18,191 nt of DNA from Eubacterium sp. UBA5416. GTDB lineage: Bacteria > Bacillota > Clostridia > Lachnospirales > Lachnospiraceae. Within the stretch, counting starts at the first letter, position 1. Each line of letters begins with the position of its first letter. Below, in pieces: positions 1 through 7,464 of this stretch. Below the pieces are notes generated by a model that saw only the letters and a list, made by a program, of their open reading frames with translations, did not search any database and had not been told where the DNA came from. The translations under genes and the position numbers were made by a program. Where the stretch lies: assembly GCA_002409525.1 (NCBI GenBank), contig DHNM01000060.1, positions 1 to 18,191 of the forward strand, in the 5' to 3' direction.

Positions 1-129
1 ACAAAGTCTTTAGGCTCGAATAATAAGCAGAACGTAGTTTTAGCTGCGGTTGAAGGCTTAAGTCAACTGAAGACACCGGATGAGGTAGCTAAGCTCCGCG
101 GAAAATCAGTTGATGAGATTCTGGCTTAA
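1..129 (+). CDS. rpsE: 30S ribosomal protein S5, C-terminal fragment (gene enters from the left edge)
   Basis: Only the last 42 codons are present; frame 1 is open from the first base to the TAA at 127-129. The peptide reads TKSLGSNNKQNVVLAAVEGL, then a Leu/Lys-rich helix, and ends KLRGKSVDEILA. This matches the conserved C-terminal tail of bacterial S5, including the SLGS.N..N motif. S5 is a small-subunit protein near the mRNA entry site and is involved in decoding fidelity. Its position directly before rpmD and rplO is the standard spc-operon order. The start and N-terminal two thirds lie outside the window. Confidence 0.95.
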   Translation, partial: TKSLGSNNKQNVVLAAVEGLSQLKTPDEVAKLRGKSVDEILA

Positions 130-143
130 AGGAGGACGTAAAA

Positions 144-326
144 ATGGCAGATAAATTAAAAATAACATTAGTAAAGTCTACGATTGGTGCAATACCAAAG
201 CATAAAAAGACAGTAGAAGCGCTGGGGCTTAGAAAACTTAACAAGACAGTTGAGATGCCGGATAATCCGGCCGTTCGCGGCATGATTCATCAGGTAAGCC
301 ATCTGGTTAAGGTTGAAGAGGCTTAA
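144..326 (+). CDS. rpmD: 50S ribosomal protein L30
   Basis: This 60-residue protein matches the usual bacterial L30 length. It opens with MADKLKITLVKSTIGAIPKH and contains the family pattern of a short beta strand, an IG..P.H loop, the LGLRKLNKTV helix/strand and a terminal HLVKVEE. L30 is a small large-subunit protein that binds 23S rRNA. The start at 144 is supported by an AAAGGAGG Shine-Dalgarno sequence just upstream, beginning at the end of rpsE. It lies 14 bases after rpsE and 30 bases before rplO, so it is almost certainly co-transcribed with both. No anomaly was seen. Confidence 0.97.
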   Translation: MADKLKITLVKSTIGAIPKHKKTVEALGLRKLNKTVEMPDNPAVRGMIHQVSHLVKVEEA

Positions 327-356
327 ACGTATATTATTATAGAAGGAGGTACCATA

Positions 357-800
357 ATGGACTTATCAAATTTACAGCCTGCCGAAGGTTCCAGACAGAG
401 CAATATGTTCCGCAAAGGTCGTGGCCATGGATCAGGAAATGGAAAGACAGCCGGTAAGGGACACAAGGGACAGAAAGCCCGTTCCGGAAAAGGGCCCAGG
501 CCAGGTTTTGAAGGCGGACAGATGCCGTTATACAGACGTCTTCCCAAGAGAGGATTTAAGAATAGAAACTCAAGGGAAATCGTCGGCATTAATGTCAGCT
601 CTTTAGATCGCTTTGATGATGGCGCAGAAGTAACTGTAGCTTCATTAGTTGAGAGTGGAATTGTGACTAATCCTAAAGATGGAGTTAAGATCTTAGGAAA
701 TGGCGAAATTTCCAGGAAACTGACAGTGAAAGTGAATGCCTTCAGTGAAAGCGCAAAAGCTAAGATTGAGGCAGCAGGTGGAACAGCCGAGGTGATCTGA
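357..800 (+). CDS. rplO: 50S ribosomal protein L15
   Basis: The 147-residue product is a full-length L15. The N-terminal extension is Gly/Lys/Arg-rich (GRGHGSGNGKTAGKGHKGQK, residues about 22-41), followed by GFEGGQMPLYRRLPKRGF, the segment that threads into 23S rRNA. A globular C-terminal domain ends KIEAAGGTAEVI. L15 is a late-assembling 50S protein near the central protuberance. The start follows an AGAAGGAGG ribosome site. The stop TGA (798-800) shares its last base with the secY ATG, so translation of the two is probably coupled. This is the normal rpmD-rplO-secY order. Confidence 0.97.
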   Translation: MDLSNLQPAEGSRQSNMFRKGRGHGSGNGKTAGKGHKGQKARSGKGPRPGFEGGQMPLYRRLPKRGFKNRNSREIVGINVSSLDRFDDGAEVTVASLVESGIVTNPKDGVKILGNGEISRKLTVKVNAFSESAKAKIEAAGGTAEVI

Positions 801-2116
801 TGTTTAAAACATTTAAAAATGCATTTAAGATCAAGGAAATTCGAAAAAAAATTTTTTATGTTTTCATGATGCTGGTTGTGATCCGTTTCGGATCACAACT
901 TCCAGTACCCGGTGTTAATACTGCTTTCTTTGCGGATTTTTTTAAAAACAATGGAAATGAAGCCTTTAGTTTCCTGAACGCATTTACAGGAGGCGGATTT
1001 GATAATTTCTCGATTTTCGCACTTAGTATTACACCGTATATTACATCTTCTATCATTATCCAGCTTCTGACAATAGCGATTCCGAGCCTCGAAGAGATGC
1101 AGAGAGATGGAGAAGACGGAAGAAAAAAGATAACAGCACTCACACGTTATGTTACCGTAGGCCTTGCTTTGTTTGAATCGATAGCTATGGCTGTCGGTTT
1201 TGGTAATAAAGGGCTTTTGACTGAGATGACAGTTGTCAATGTGATCGTTGTTGTTGCATCTCTTACGGCCGGTTCTGCTTTCCTTATGTGGGTTGGTGAA
1301 CAGATCAATGACAAGGGCGTTGGAAATGGTATTTCCATGGTCTTGCTGATTAATATATTGTCAAGAATTCCGACAGATATGGTTACTTTGTTCGATAAAT
1401 TTATCAAAGGTAAGACAATTGCAAAAGGTGTGCTTGCCGGTGTGATTATATTCTTGATTATTCTTATGCTCACTGTATTTGTTTTGGTGTTAAATGGGGC
1501 AGAGCGCAGGATACCCGTGCAGTATTCTAAAAAGATGCAGGGCAGAAGAATGGTTGGCGGTCAGTCATCAAATATCCCACTGAAAATCAATACTGCTGGA
1601 GTTATGCCGATTATATTCACGTCTTCGATTATGTCCTTCCCCGGGATCATCGCATCCTTTATCGGAAAAGCTGATGTTGGCGGATGGGGCGGAAAAGTTT
1701 TGGGCGTACTCAATTCCGCGAACTGGTTTAAGAGAGATCATATGTTTGATACAATTGGGATCATACTCTATGTTGTATTAGTGATTTTCTTTGCTTATTT
1801 TTATACTTCGATTACTTTTAATCCATTGGAAGTTGCCGATAACATGAAAAAACAGGGTGGTTTTATACCCGGGATACGTCCCGGTAAATCTACCGTGGAA
1901 TATTTGAACTCTATCTTGAATTATGTTATTTTTATAGGTGCTGCAGGTCTTACGATTGTAGCAGTTGTACCATTTTTCTTTAACGGTATGTTTAACGCAA
2001 CTGTATCCTTCGGCGGTACATCCCTTATTATTATTGTATCGGTTATTCTGGAGACCTTAAAACAGGTTGAATCTATGATGTTGGTTCGTAATTATAAAGG
2101 GTTCTTGAATGATTAA
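800..2116 (+). CDS. secY: Preprotein translocase channel subunit SecY
   Basis: The 438-residue polytopic membrane protein has the length and pattern of SecY, with ten predicted membrane spans. The N-terminus carries RKKIFYVFMMLVVIRFGSQL followed by PVPGVN, the typical first span and plug region. The segment with GISMVLLINI and the cytoplasmic loop NGAERRIPVQYSKK are conserved SecY signatures; the latter contributes to SecA/ribosome docking. The C-terminal part contains a GGFIPGIRPGKST motif. SecY with SecE and SecG forms the Sec channel for protein export and membrane insertion. It overlaps the rplO stop by one base and its ribosome site GAGGTGATC lies within rplO. A 102-base gap with one hairpin separates it from adk. 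Confidence 0.98.
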   Translation: MFKTFKNAFKIKEIRKKIFYVFMMLVVIRFGSQLPVPGVNTAFFADFFKNNGNEAFSFLNAFTGGGFDNFSIFALSITPYITSSIIIQLLTIAIPSLEEMQRDGEDGRKKITALTRYVTVGLALFESIAMAVGFGNKGLLTEMTVVNVIVVVASLTAGSAFLMWVGEQINDKGVGNGISMVLLINILSRIPTDMVTLFDKFIKGKTIAKGVLAGVIIFLIILMLTVFVLVLNGAERRIPVQYSKKMQGRRMVGGQSSNIPLKINTAGVMPIIFTSSIMSFPGIIASFIGKADVGGWGGKVLGVLNSANWFKRDHMFDTIGIILYVVLVIFFAYFYTSITFNPLEVADNMKKQGGFIPGIRPGKSTVEYLNSILNYVIFIGAAGLTIVAVVPFFFNGMFNATVSFGGTSLIIIVSVILETLKQVESMMLVRNYKGFLND

Positions 2117-2130
2117 GAACGTTGACATTG

Positions 2131-2158
2131 GGCTGTGGCGTGTAATTCCGTCATAGCC
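2131..2158 (+). other. Hairpin between secY and adk
   Basis: GGCTGTGGCG (2131-2140) pairs along its whole length with CGTCATAGCC (2149-2158) if two G-U pairs are allowed, leaving an 8-base loop. No run of T follows, so it does not look like a simple terminator. It could be an RNA processing site, an mRNA stabiliser for secY, or a chance fold. Confidence 0.45.
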
Positions 2159-2218
2159 TTTATGAGATTGATGAAAGGGCCGGAGTCTTTGGATCTGGTA
2201 TATGAAGGAGAATAAAAG

Positions 2219-2863
2219 ATGAAGATCATTATGTTAGGTGCGCCGGGTGCCGGAAAAGGTACTCAGGCCGGGAAAATTGCGAAACAATATGATATTCCGC
2301 ATATTTCGACTGGTGATATATTTCGTGCTAATATCAGTAAAGGGACAGAACTTGGAAAAAAAGCAAAAAAGTACATGGATCAGGGACAGCTTGTCCCCGA
2401 TGAACTGACCTGCGATTTGGTTGTTGACCGCATTTCGGATCCTGACGCATCAAATGGTTACGTGCTGGACGGCTTTCCAAGGACTATTCCGCAGGCTGAA
2501 GCACTCACCAATGCATTGAGTAAACGAAATGAAAAAATAGATTACGCGGTCAGTGTTGAAGTGGCGGATGATGATATCGTAAAGCGTATGTCCGGGCGCA
2601 GGGTTTGTTCAGACTGTGGGGCGACATATCATATTGAATACCAGCCGCCACAGAAGGAAGATGTCTGCGATAAATGCGGTAAAAATCTGATTGTTCGAGA
2701 CGACGACAAGCCGGAAACAGTTAAAAACCGCCTACAGGTCTATCATGAGCAGACGAGCCCGCTGATCGATTATTATCGCCGCCAGGGTGTCTTATATAAA
2801 GTCGACGGTACAAAAGGTATTGAATCTGTATTTCATGATATAATGAGAATATTAGGAGCTTAA
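2219..2863 (+). CDS. adk: Adenylate kinase, zinc-LID long form
   Basis: The 214-residue protein catalyses ATP + AMP = 2 ADP in the cytoplasm. The P-loop GAPGAGKGT is at residues 7-15, the AMP-binding region contains STGDIFR (30-36), and the DGFPRT motif is at 84-89. The LID domain holds four cysteines, C130, C133, C150 and C153, spaced as a CxxC...CxxC zinc site, as expected for Gram-positive long-form enzymes. Length is normal. The ATG is preceded by GAAGGAG at a good distance. It lies 102 bases after secY and 4 bases before map, the usual secY-adk-map order, so it is probably co-transcribed with both. Confidence 0.98.
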   Translation: MKIIMLGAPGAGKGTQAGKIAKQYDIPHISTGDIFRANISKGTELGKKAKKYMDQGQLVPDELTCDLVVDRISDPDASNGYVLDGFPRTIPQAEALTNALSKRNEKIDYAVSVEVADDDIVKRMSGRRVCSDCGATYHIEYQPPQKEDVCDKCGKNLIVRDDDKPETVKNRLQVYHEQTSPLIDYYRRQGVLYKVDGTKGIESVFHDIMRILGA

Positions 2864-2867
2864 GACT

Positions 2868-3629
2868 ATGTCTGTATCTATTAAAAATGCTAGGGAAATT
2901 GAACTCATGCGCCATGCCGGTGAGCTTTTGGAAAAAGTTCATGATGAGCTTGGCAAAGCGATAAGACCGGGGATATCTACGTGGGATATTGATCATCTGG
3001 GCGAAGAGATTATTCGCAGTTTTGGCTGCACGCCGAATTTTCTTCATTATGAAGGATACCCTGCATCCATCTGTGTATCAGTCAATGATGAAATAGTACA
3101 TGGAATTCCGAAAAAGAACCGTATCTTAAAAGAAGGCGATATTGTCAGTTTGGATGCCGGACTTATTTATAAGGGATACCATTCCGATGCTGCACGTACA
3201 CATGCGGTTGGAGAGATCAGTGATGAGGCGGAAAAACTCATTAAAGTTACAGAAGAAAGCTTTTTTGAGGGTATTAAGATGGCGAAAGCCGGGAATCATT
3301 TACATCAGATATCGGCGGCAATTGGAAATTATGCGGAAAGTTATGGCTATGGTGTAGTACGTGATTTGACAGGCCACGGAATAGGAACACATCTTCATGA
3401 GGATCCGATGATTCCGAACTTTGCCTGTAAAAGCCGCGGAATCAGACTGCAGCCGGGGATGACACTTGCCATTGAGCCGATGATAACACAGGGAAGTCCT
3501 GAGATTGACTGGCTGGATGACGACTGGACAGTGGTATCGGTGGATGGAAAACTTTCGTCTCATTATGAAAATACAATATTGATCACTGAGGGTGAGCCGG
3601 ATATCCTGACTCTGACACATGAAAGGTGA
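2868..3629 (+). CDS. map: Type I methionine aminopeptidase
   Basis: The 253-residue protein removes the initiator methionine from nascent proteins. All metal ligands of the pita-bread fold are visible: D96, D107, H170, E203 and E234. The conserved substrate-binding His is H78 in NDEIVHGIP. GHGIGTHLHEDP surrounds H170 and LAIEPM surrounds E203. The N-terminus starts directly with the catalytic fold, without a zinc-finger or linker extension, as in the short bacterial MetAP class. AGGAG at the end of adk serves as its ribosome site. The downstream KOW gene starts 5 bases after the stop codon (with its best start codon), suggesting tight coupling. Confidence 0.98.
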   Translation: MSVSIKNAREIELMRHAGELLEKVHDELGKAIRPGISTWDIDHLGEEIIRSFGCTPNFLHYEGYPASICVSVNDEIVHGIPKKNRILKEGDIVSLDAGLIYKGYHSDAARTHAVGEISDEAEKLIKVTEESFFEGIKMAKAGNHLHQISAAIGNYAESYGYGVVRDLTGHGIGTHLHEDPMIPNFACKSRGIRLQPGMTLAIEPMITQGSPEIDWLDDDWTVVSVDGKLSSHYENTILITEGEPDILTLTHER

Positions 3630-3633
3630 TACT

Positions 3634-3918
3634 ATGACAGAGCCCTCATCAGGAATGTTTGCAAGAAGTCTTGCAGGACATGATAAAGGAAAATTATATA
3701 TTATAATCGAAACAGATGATGAATATCTATATCTTGCGGATGGAATAACGCGCACTGTGGTTCATCCAAAGAGAAAGAAAAGAAAACATATCCAACATGA
3801 GTCAAAACTGCCTGAAAGTATAGGTGAGAGGATTGCCGCCGGGTGCCCAATCCTTGATAGAGACATTATCAAAGCAATTAAAACCAAGGAGGTTATAGAA
3901 TGTCAAAAGCAGATGTAA
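3634..3918 (+). CDS. KOW-domain RNA-binding protein (L14e/L6e/L27e-like)
   Basis: This small basic protein has 94 residues from the ATG at 3634. An in-frame ATG at 3619 would add five residues but lies inside map; 3634 is preferred because AAAGGTGA sits at a proper distance in front of it. It reads GMFARSLAGHDKGKLYIIIE at the N-terminal side, then YLADG and a basic stretch (HPKRKKRKH). This is the pattern of the KOW-domain protein often found between map and infA in Clostridia and Bacilli. It probably binds RNA or ribosomes, but its precise role is not established. Its 3' end overlaps infA by 19 bases in another frame, with infA's AAGGAGG site inside it. Confidence 0.85.
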   Translation: MTEPSSGMFARSLAGHDKGKLYIIIETDDEYLYLADGITRTVVHPKRKKRKHIQHESKLPESIGERIAAGCPILDRDIIKAIKTKEVIECQKQM

Positions 3919-4118
3919 TTGAAGTAGAAGGCAAAGTGCTCGAAAAACTTCCAAATGCCATGTTTAAAGTTGAATTGGAGAACAAGCATATCGTACTTGC
4001 TCATATCAGCGGTAAACTGCGTATGAATTATATTCGAATTCTGCCGGGGGATAAAGTGACAATTGAGTTGTCACCTTATGACCTTGACAAAGGACGTATT
4101 ATATGGAGAGATAAATAA
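3900..4118 (+). CDS. infA: Translation initiation factor IF-1
   Basis: The 72-residue product is the typical IF-1 length and a complete S1-like OB fold: MSKADVIEVEGKVLEKLPNA, FKVELENKH, AHISGKLRMNYIRILPGDKV and a final GRIIWRDK. IF-1 occupies the 30S A site during initiation together with IF-2 and IF-3. The start is preceded by AAGGAGGTTATAGA and lies within the KOW gene (19-base overlap). In most related genomes infA is followed closely by rpmJ; here rpmJ is about 6.4 kb away because the opp operon lies between them. No clear terminator follows the gene; only an AT-rich palindrome (4113-4126) and a long-looped hairpin are visible. Confidence 0.98.
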   Translation: MSKADVIEVEGKVLEKLPNAMFKVELENKHIVLAHISGKLRMNYIRILPGDKVTIELSPYDLDKGRIIWRDK

Positions 4119-4148
4119 ATTTATTTTTAATTAGACAAAGTGCCATAT

Positions 4149-4208
4149 AATCTTATTAGGGCATACGGACAGCGAGTAACGCAGACGGCTGTGTGTCCCA
4201 ATAAGATT
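4149..4208 (+). other. Long-armed hairpin downstream of infA
   Basis: The arm AATCTTATTAGGG (4149-4161) is nearly complementary to CCCAATAAGATT (4197-4208), with one extra A in the left arm. Inside it, ACAGC (4170-4174) can pair with GCTGT (4188-4192). No T run follows. It sits at the junction between the ribosomal cluster and the opp operon. It could be a 3' stabiliser or weak terminator for the infA transcript, or a remnant of the event that joined the two regions. Confidence 0.45.
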
Positions 4209-4238
4209 GCATGTCTGATGCCTAAACAAAAAAATAGA

Positions 4239-4267
4239 TTGACGTAAATAGACAAAAAGGCTATAAT
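4239..4267 (+). promoter_or_regulatory. Sigma-A-type promoter of the opp operon
   Basis: TTGACG (4239-4244) and a perfect TATAAT (4262-4267) are separated by exactly 17 bases, very close to consensus. Transcription would start near 4273-4275, giving a leader of about 170 bases before oppB. It lets oppBCDF be expressed independently of the upstream ribosomal operon. Confidence 0.85.
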
Positions 4268-4272
4268 AGGAT

Positions 4273-4444
4273 TTGTTGACGGGAACCATTTACATAATAT
4301 ATTTGGTTTCATGAGGCATTTTTCATACTTTTTATGGTGTAGGTCATAATGTGAAAATCGAAAATCCAAGGGATTGGATTTTTTTTTAAATTCTTATGTC
4401 CACAGTGTAAAGACAAATGTATAAATAGAAAAGGAGTAGTACCA
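4273..4444 (+). promoter_or_regulatory. opp leader region with two hairpins, possible attenuator
   Basis: The stretch between the opp promoter and oppB holds no recognisable protein gene. A first hairpin pairs GGAACCA (4282-4288) with TGGTTTC (4304-4310). A second pairs AAATCCAA (4362-4369) with TTGGATTT (4374-4381) and runs into nine T residues (4379-4387), a terminator-like arrangement though with only two G-C pairs. A 12-codon ORF from 4311 to 4349 (MRHFSYFLWCRS) lies between them but has no Shine-Dalgarno sequence. No T-box, known riboswitch or CodY-type box was recognised. Attenuation of opp expression is plausible but inferred. Confidence 0.45.
4361..4387 (+). terminator. Terminator-like hairpin inside the opp leader
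   Basis: A short stem AAATCCAA/TTGGATTT with loop GGGA is followed directly by a run of T residues ending at 4387. The stem is AT-rich, so termination may be partial; it lies 57 bases before the oppB start and about 110 bases after the predicted transcription start. Confidence 0.5.
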
Positions 4445-5356
4445 ATGACAAAGTATGTGGGTAAGAGAGTCGTTCTTGCTGTGGTCACGTTATTTATCGT
4501 ATGCGCTATCACATTTTTTACGATGAATGCAATTCCCGGCGGTCCATTTGATGGGGAGAAAGCTGTCTCGCCGGAAGTGAAGGCTGCTATGGAAAAGAGA
4601 TTTAATCTTGATAAGCCGGTTCCTCAGCAGTTTGCTATTTACATGAAAAACATATTACATGGCGATTTTGGGGTATCGGCTAAAACAGGTCGTGATATTG
4701 GAAAAACCATTTCGACCTCCTTTAAAGTATCAGCAAAATTAGGAGCCATGGCTATGATCGTGGCAATTGTATTTGGACTCATATTCGGAAGTATTGCCGC
4801 ACTAACCAGAAATCGGCTGCCGGATAGATTGATTATCTTTTTCTCGACCCTTTTTACATCTATGCCGAGTTTTGTCCTGGCCTCTCTCTTATTGCTGGCA
4901 TTTTGCATTAAGTTAAAGTGGATACCGGTCTGGAATCCGAAGAATCCAACCTATATTCTTCCGGTTGTCTCCCTGGCTGCCTATCCGATGGCCTATATTA
5001 CAAGATTGACAAAGACCAGTATGCTGGATGCAATGGAACAGGATTATGTTCGGACTGCAAAAGCCAAAGGAGTTGCAGGATGGAAAGTATTGTTTAAACA
5101 TACTTTGCGAAATGCACTAATACCGGTTGTCACGTATGTTGGTCCAATGACTGCTTCTATATTAACCGGGAGCCTGGTTGTCGAAAAGATTTTTACGATT
5201 GGCGGATTGGGTTCCAAATTTGTTGACAGTATTACGAATCGAGATTATCCGTTAATTATGGGAGTGACAATATTTCTTGCCGTTTTGATGGTAGTGATGA
5301 ATTTGATCACAGATATTGTCTATAAGATCATTGATCCCAGAATTAAGCTGGATTAG
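4445..5356 (+). CDS. oppB: Oligopeptide ABC transporter permease OppB
   Basis: The 303-residue membrane protein has about six predicted spans (near residues 10-28, 99-120, 133-153, 171-188, 229-250 and 268-292). The EAA-type coupling loop MEQDYVRTAKAKGVAG is at 197-212, where the ATPase docks. The N-terminus with RRVVLAVVTL-like residues and NAIPGGPF, and GSLVVEKIFTIGGLG near the end, are typical of the OppB/DppB branch. It should pair with OppC to form the peptide channel. AAGGAG lies 8 bases upstream of the ATG. It is the first gene of the operon, 13 bases before oppC, whose AGGAGG begins at the oppB stop codon. Confidence 0.96.
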   Translation: MTKYVGKRVVLAVVTLFIVCAITFFTMNAIPGGPFDGEKAVSPEVKAAMEKRFNLDKPVPQQFAIYMKNILHGDFGVSAKTGRDIGKTISTSFKVSAKLGAMAMIVAIVFGLIFGSIAALTRNRLPDRLIIFFSTLFTSMPSFVLASLLLLAFCIKLKWIPVWNPKNPTYILPVVSLAAYPMAYITRLTKTSMLDAMEQDYVRTAKAKGVAGWKVLFKHTLRNALIPVVTYVGPMTASILTGSLVVEKIFTIGGLGSKFVDSITNRDYPLIMGVTIFLAVLMVVMNLITDIVYKIIDPRIKLD

Positions 5357-5369
5357 GAGGAGACAAAAG

Positions 5370-6452
5370 ATGGATAAATTAAATAATAATATGGACCAGA
5401 TGCCAAAAAAATCCCCCTTAAGCATGCAGATTGATTTACAGAAGTTTGAAAAGGCAACAGATGAGGAAAAACATCAGCAGGAAGTTATGAGTGAGTCTTC
5501 TTCTTTCTTCAGAGACGGGATGAAAAAACTGAAGAAAAACCCGCTTGCGGTAGGAAGCATTATTGTGTTGATTGCAATTGTACTGATGATCATTATTACT
5601 CCTCATGTCGTACCATATTCCTATTCTCAAATTATAACAGTTGACGGAAAGCGAGATAAGACAGCTGCTAATATGGCACCACTTAAGCATTCTGATTTGG
5701 AGAAAGAATATATTAAAGACGGTGGAAAAGTATTCCCGCATCTTATGGGTACGGATGAGCTCGGACGCGATTATTTTGTCCGGGTGGTCTATGGAACAAA
5801 AATTTCTCTTACGGTTGGAATTTTTGCGAGTGTTCTTGTCTTACTTATCGGTGTTATATATGGGAGCATTTCCGGATATTTTGGCGGAAAAGTTGATATG
5901 GTTATGATGCGTATCGTAGATATCATCTACTCACTTCCGGACTTGCTTATGATTATTCTGCTTTCTGTTGTATTAAATGTAGTTCTGGATGTTACAAAGG
6001 TATCATTTCTACAGAAACTCGGAACCAATATGATATCGTTGTTTATAGTATTTGGTCTGCTATACTGGGTCAGCATGGCACGTCTGGTACGCGGACAGAT
6101 ACTTACGATAAAAGAAAATGAATATGTACTGGCAGCACAAGTCAGTGGAGCAAAGCCCGGAAGAATTATACGAAAGCATATTCTTCCCAACTGTGTAAGT
6201 GTTATTATTATATCGGCGGCTCTCGAAATACCTTCTGCTATATTTACAGAGAGTTTCTTAAGCTTTATTGGACTGGGCGTGAAGTCGCCGATGCCATCTC
6301 TGGGATCTCTGGCAAATAACGCAAGAGCAGGTCTTACAACATATTCCTATAAACTGGTATTTCCGGCGATTATGATCGCCCTGATTACGCTTGCCTTCAA
6401 TCTTCTCGGTGATGGCCTGCGTGATGCATTTGATCCAAAATTAAGGAGGTAA
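5370..6452 (+). CDS. oppC: Oligopeptide ABC transporter permease OppC
   Basis: The 360-residue permease starts at the ATG at 5370, which has AGGAGGAG just in front; an in-frame upstream ATG at 5316 lies within oppB without such a site. A charged cytoplasmic tail (about 1-57) precedes the first span (about 60-78). The extracytoplasmic loop ends in HLMGTDELGRDYFVRV (124-139), the characteristic OppC/DppC motif. The EAA coupling loop is ENEYVLAAQVSGAKPG (249-264), and the tail contains FNLLGDGLRDAFDPKLRR. It pairs with OppB to form the translocation pathway. It is 4 bases from oppD, with AAGGAGG at its own 3' end serving as the oppD ribosome site. Confidence 0.96.
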   Translation: MDKLNNNMDQMPKKSPLSMQIDLQKFEKATDEEKHQQEVMSESSSFFRDGMKKLKKNPLAVGSIIVLIAIVLMIIITPHVVPYSYSQIITVDGKRDKTAANMAPLKHSDLEKEYIKDGGKVFPHLMGTDELGRDYFVRVVYGTKISLTVGIFASVLVLLIGVIYGSISGYFGGKVDMVMMRIVDIIYSLPDLLMIILLSVVLNVVLDVTKVSFLQKLGTNMISLFIVFGLLYWVSMARLVRGQILTIKENEYVLAAQVSGAKPGRIIRKHILPNCVSVIIISAALEIPSAIFTESFLSFIGLGVKSPMPSLGSLANNARAGLTTYSYKLVFPAIMIALITLAFNLLGDGLRDAFDPKLRR

Positions 6453-6456
6453 CGGC

Positions 6457-7464
6457 ATGAGTGAAAATATATTATCGGTAAAAGATTTACACACCTCCTT
6501 TACAACAGATAAGGGAGAAGTGAAAGCTGTCAATGGAGTATCTTTTAATCTGGATAAGGGTAAAATTCTCGGAATTGTAGGAGAATCCGGTTCCGGAAAA
6601 AGTGTCACGGCATATTCGATTATGCAGATCCTTGAGTCAAACGGTAGAATTTCAAGTGGAGAGGTCTTATATAAAGGTGAGGATATTACAAAGTATTCTG
6701 AAAAACAGATGCATCAGTTCCGCGGGAAATGCTGCTCTATTATCTTTCAGGATCCCATGACCAGTTTAAATCCGGTATTTACCGTTGGCAATCAGCTGAG
6801 AGAGGCAATTGAACTTCATACATCCAGAAGAGGAAAAGACGCAGAAGGCCGCGCGGTTGAGATGCTCGAGATGGTCGGGGTAAATGAACCGCGGAAACGA
6901 ATCAAACAGTACCCGTTTGAACTCTCGGGTGGTATGAGACAGAGAGTGATGATTGCCATGGCACTTGCCTGTGAACCGGATATACTGATTGCGGACGAGC
7001 CTACAACAGCGCTGGATGTGACGATTCAGGCTCAGATTCTGGAATTGATGCAGGAACTTCAGAAAAAGATGGGTATGGCAATTATCATGGTTACTCATGA
7101 TCTTGGGGTTATTGCTGATATGTGTGATGAAATTATCGTCATGTATGGCGGACGCGTCTGCGAACGTGGTACAGCAGATGATATCTTTTATCGACCCTGC
7201 CATGAATATACAAAAGGTCTGCTCAATTCTATACCGGATGTAAAAAAGATTGGTGAAAAACTTAAGCCAATTCCCGGAACACCGATTAACCTGCTGAATA
7301 TGCCAAAAGGATGTGCATTCTGCCCTCGCTGTGAGAGTGCAATGAAGATCTGTCTGGATGAGCAGCCGCCCGAGATGCAGGTTCCGGACGGCCATTACGC
7401 TTCCTGCTGGCTCAATGTGAAGAAAGCAAAGGAAGCTGAGAAAGGAGCCGTTCAGCATGAATAA
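6457..7464 (+). CDS. oppD: Oligopeptide ABC transporter ATPase OppD
   Basis: The 335-residue ATPase has Walker A GESGSGKS (43-50 region), the Q-loop FQDP near 97-100, signature LSGGMRQRV (156-164), Walker B ILIADEPTTALD (176-187) and the switch His in MVTHD (211-215). The C-terminal oligopeptide-specific domain begins around 260 and includes PGTPINLLNMPKGCAFCPRC. Cysteines C286, C289/C292, C299 and C317 form the cluster conserved in OppD/DppD, reported as an iron-sulfur site in some homologues. It should form a heterodimer with OppF to energise uptake. Its last eight bases overlap the start of oppF, suggesting translational coupling and equal output. Confidence 0.97.
   Translation: MSENILSVKDLHTSFTTDKGEVKAVNGVSFNLDKGKILGIVGESGSGKSVTAYSIMQILESNGRISSGEVLYKGEDITKYSEKQMHQFRGKCCSIIFQDPMTSLNPVFTVGNQLREAIELHTSRRGKDAEGRAVEMLEMVGVNEPRKRIKQYPFELSGGMRQRVMIAMALACEPDILIADEPTTALDVTIQAQILELMQELQKKMGMAIIMVTHDLGVIADMCDEIIVMYGGRVCERGTADDIFYRPCHEYTKGLLNSIPDVKKIGEKLKPIPGTPINLLNMPKGCAFCPRCESAMKICLDEQPPEMQVPDGHYASCWLNVKKAKEAEKGAVQHE

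Noticed and set aside
4420..4426. Second promoter (TATAAAT) immediately before oppB
   Set aside because: No credible -35 box and the start point would fall on the ribosome binding site.
6766..7458. A 230-codon open frame on the minus strand opposite oppD
   Set aside because: It lies wholly inside oppD, whose product has all ABC ATPase motifs; the antisense peptide has no recognisable family pattern and is His/Cys-rich in the way of a shadow frame.
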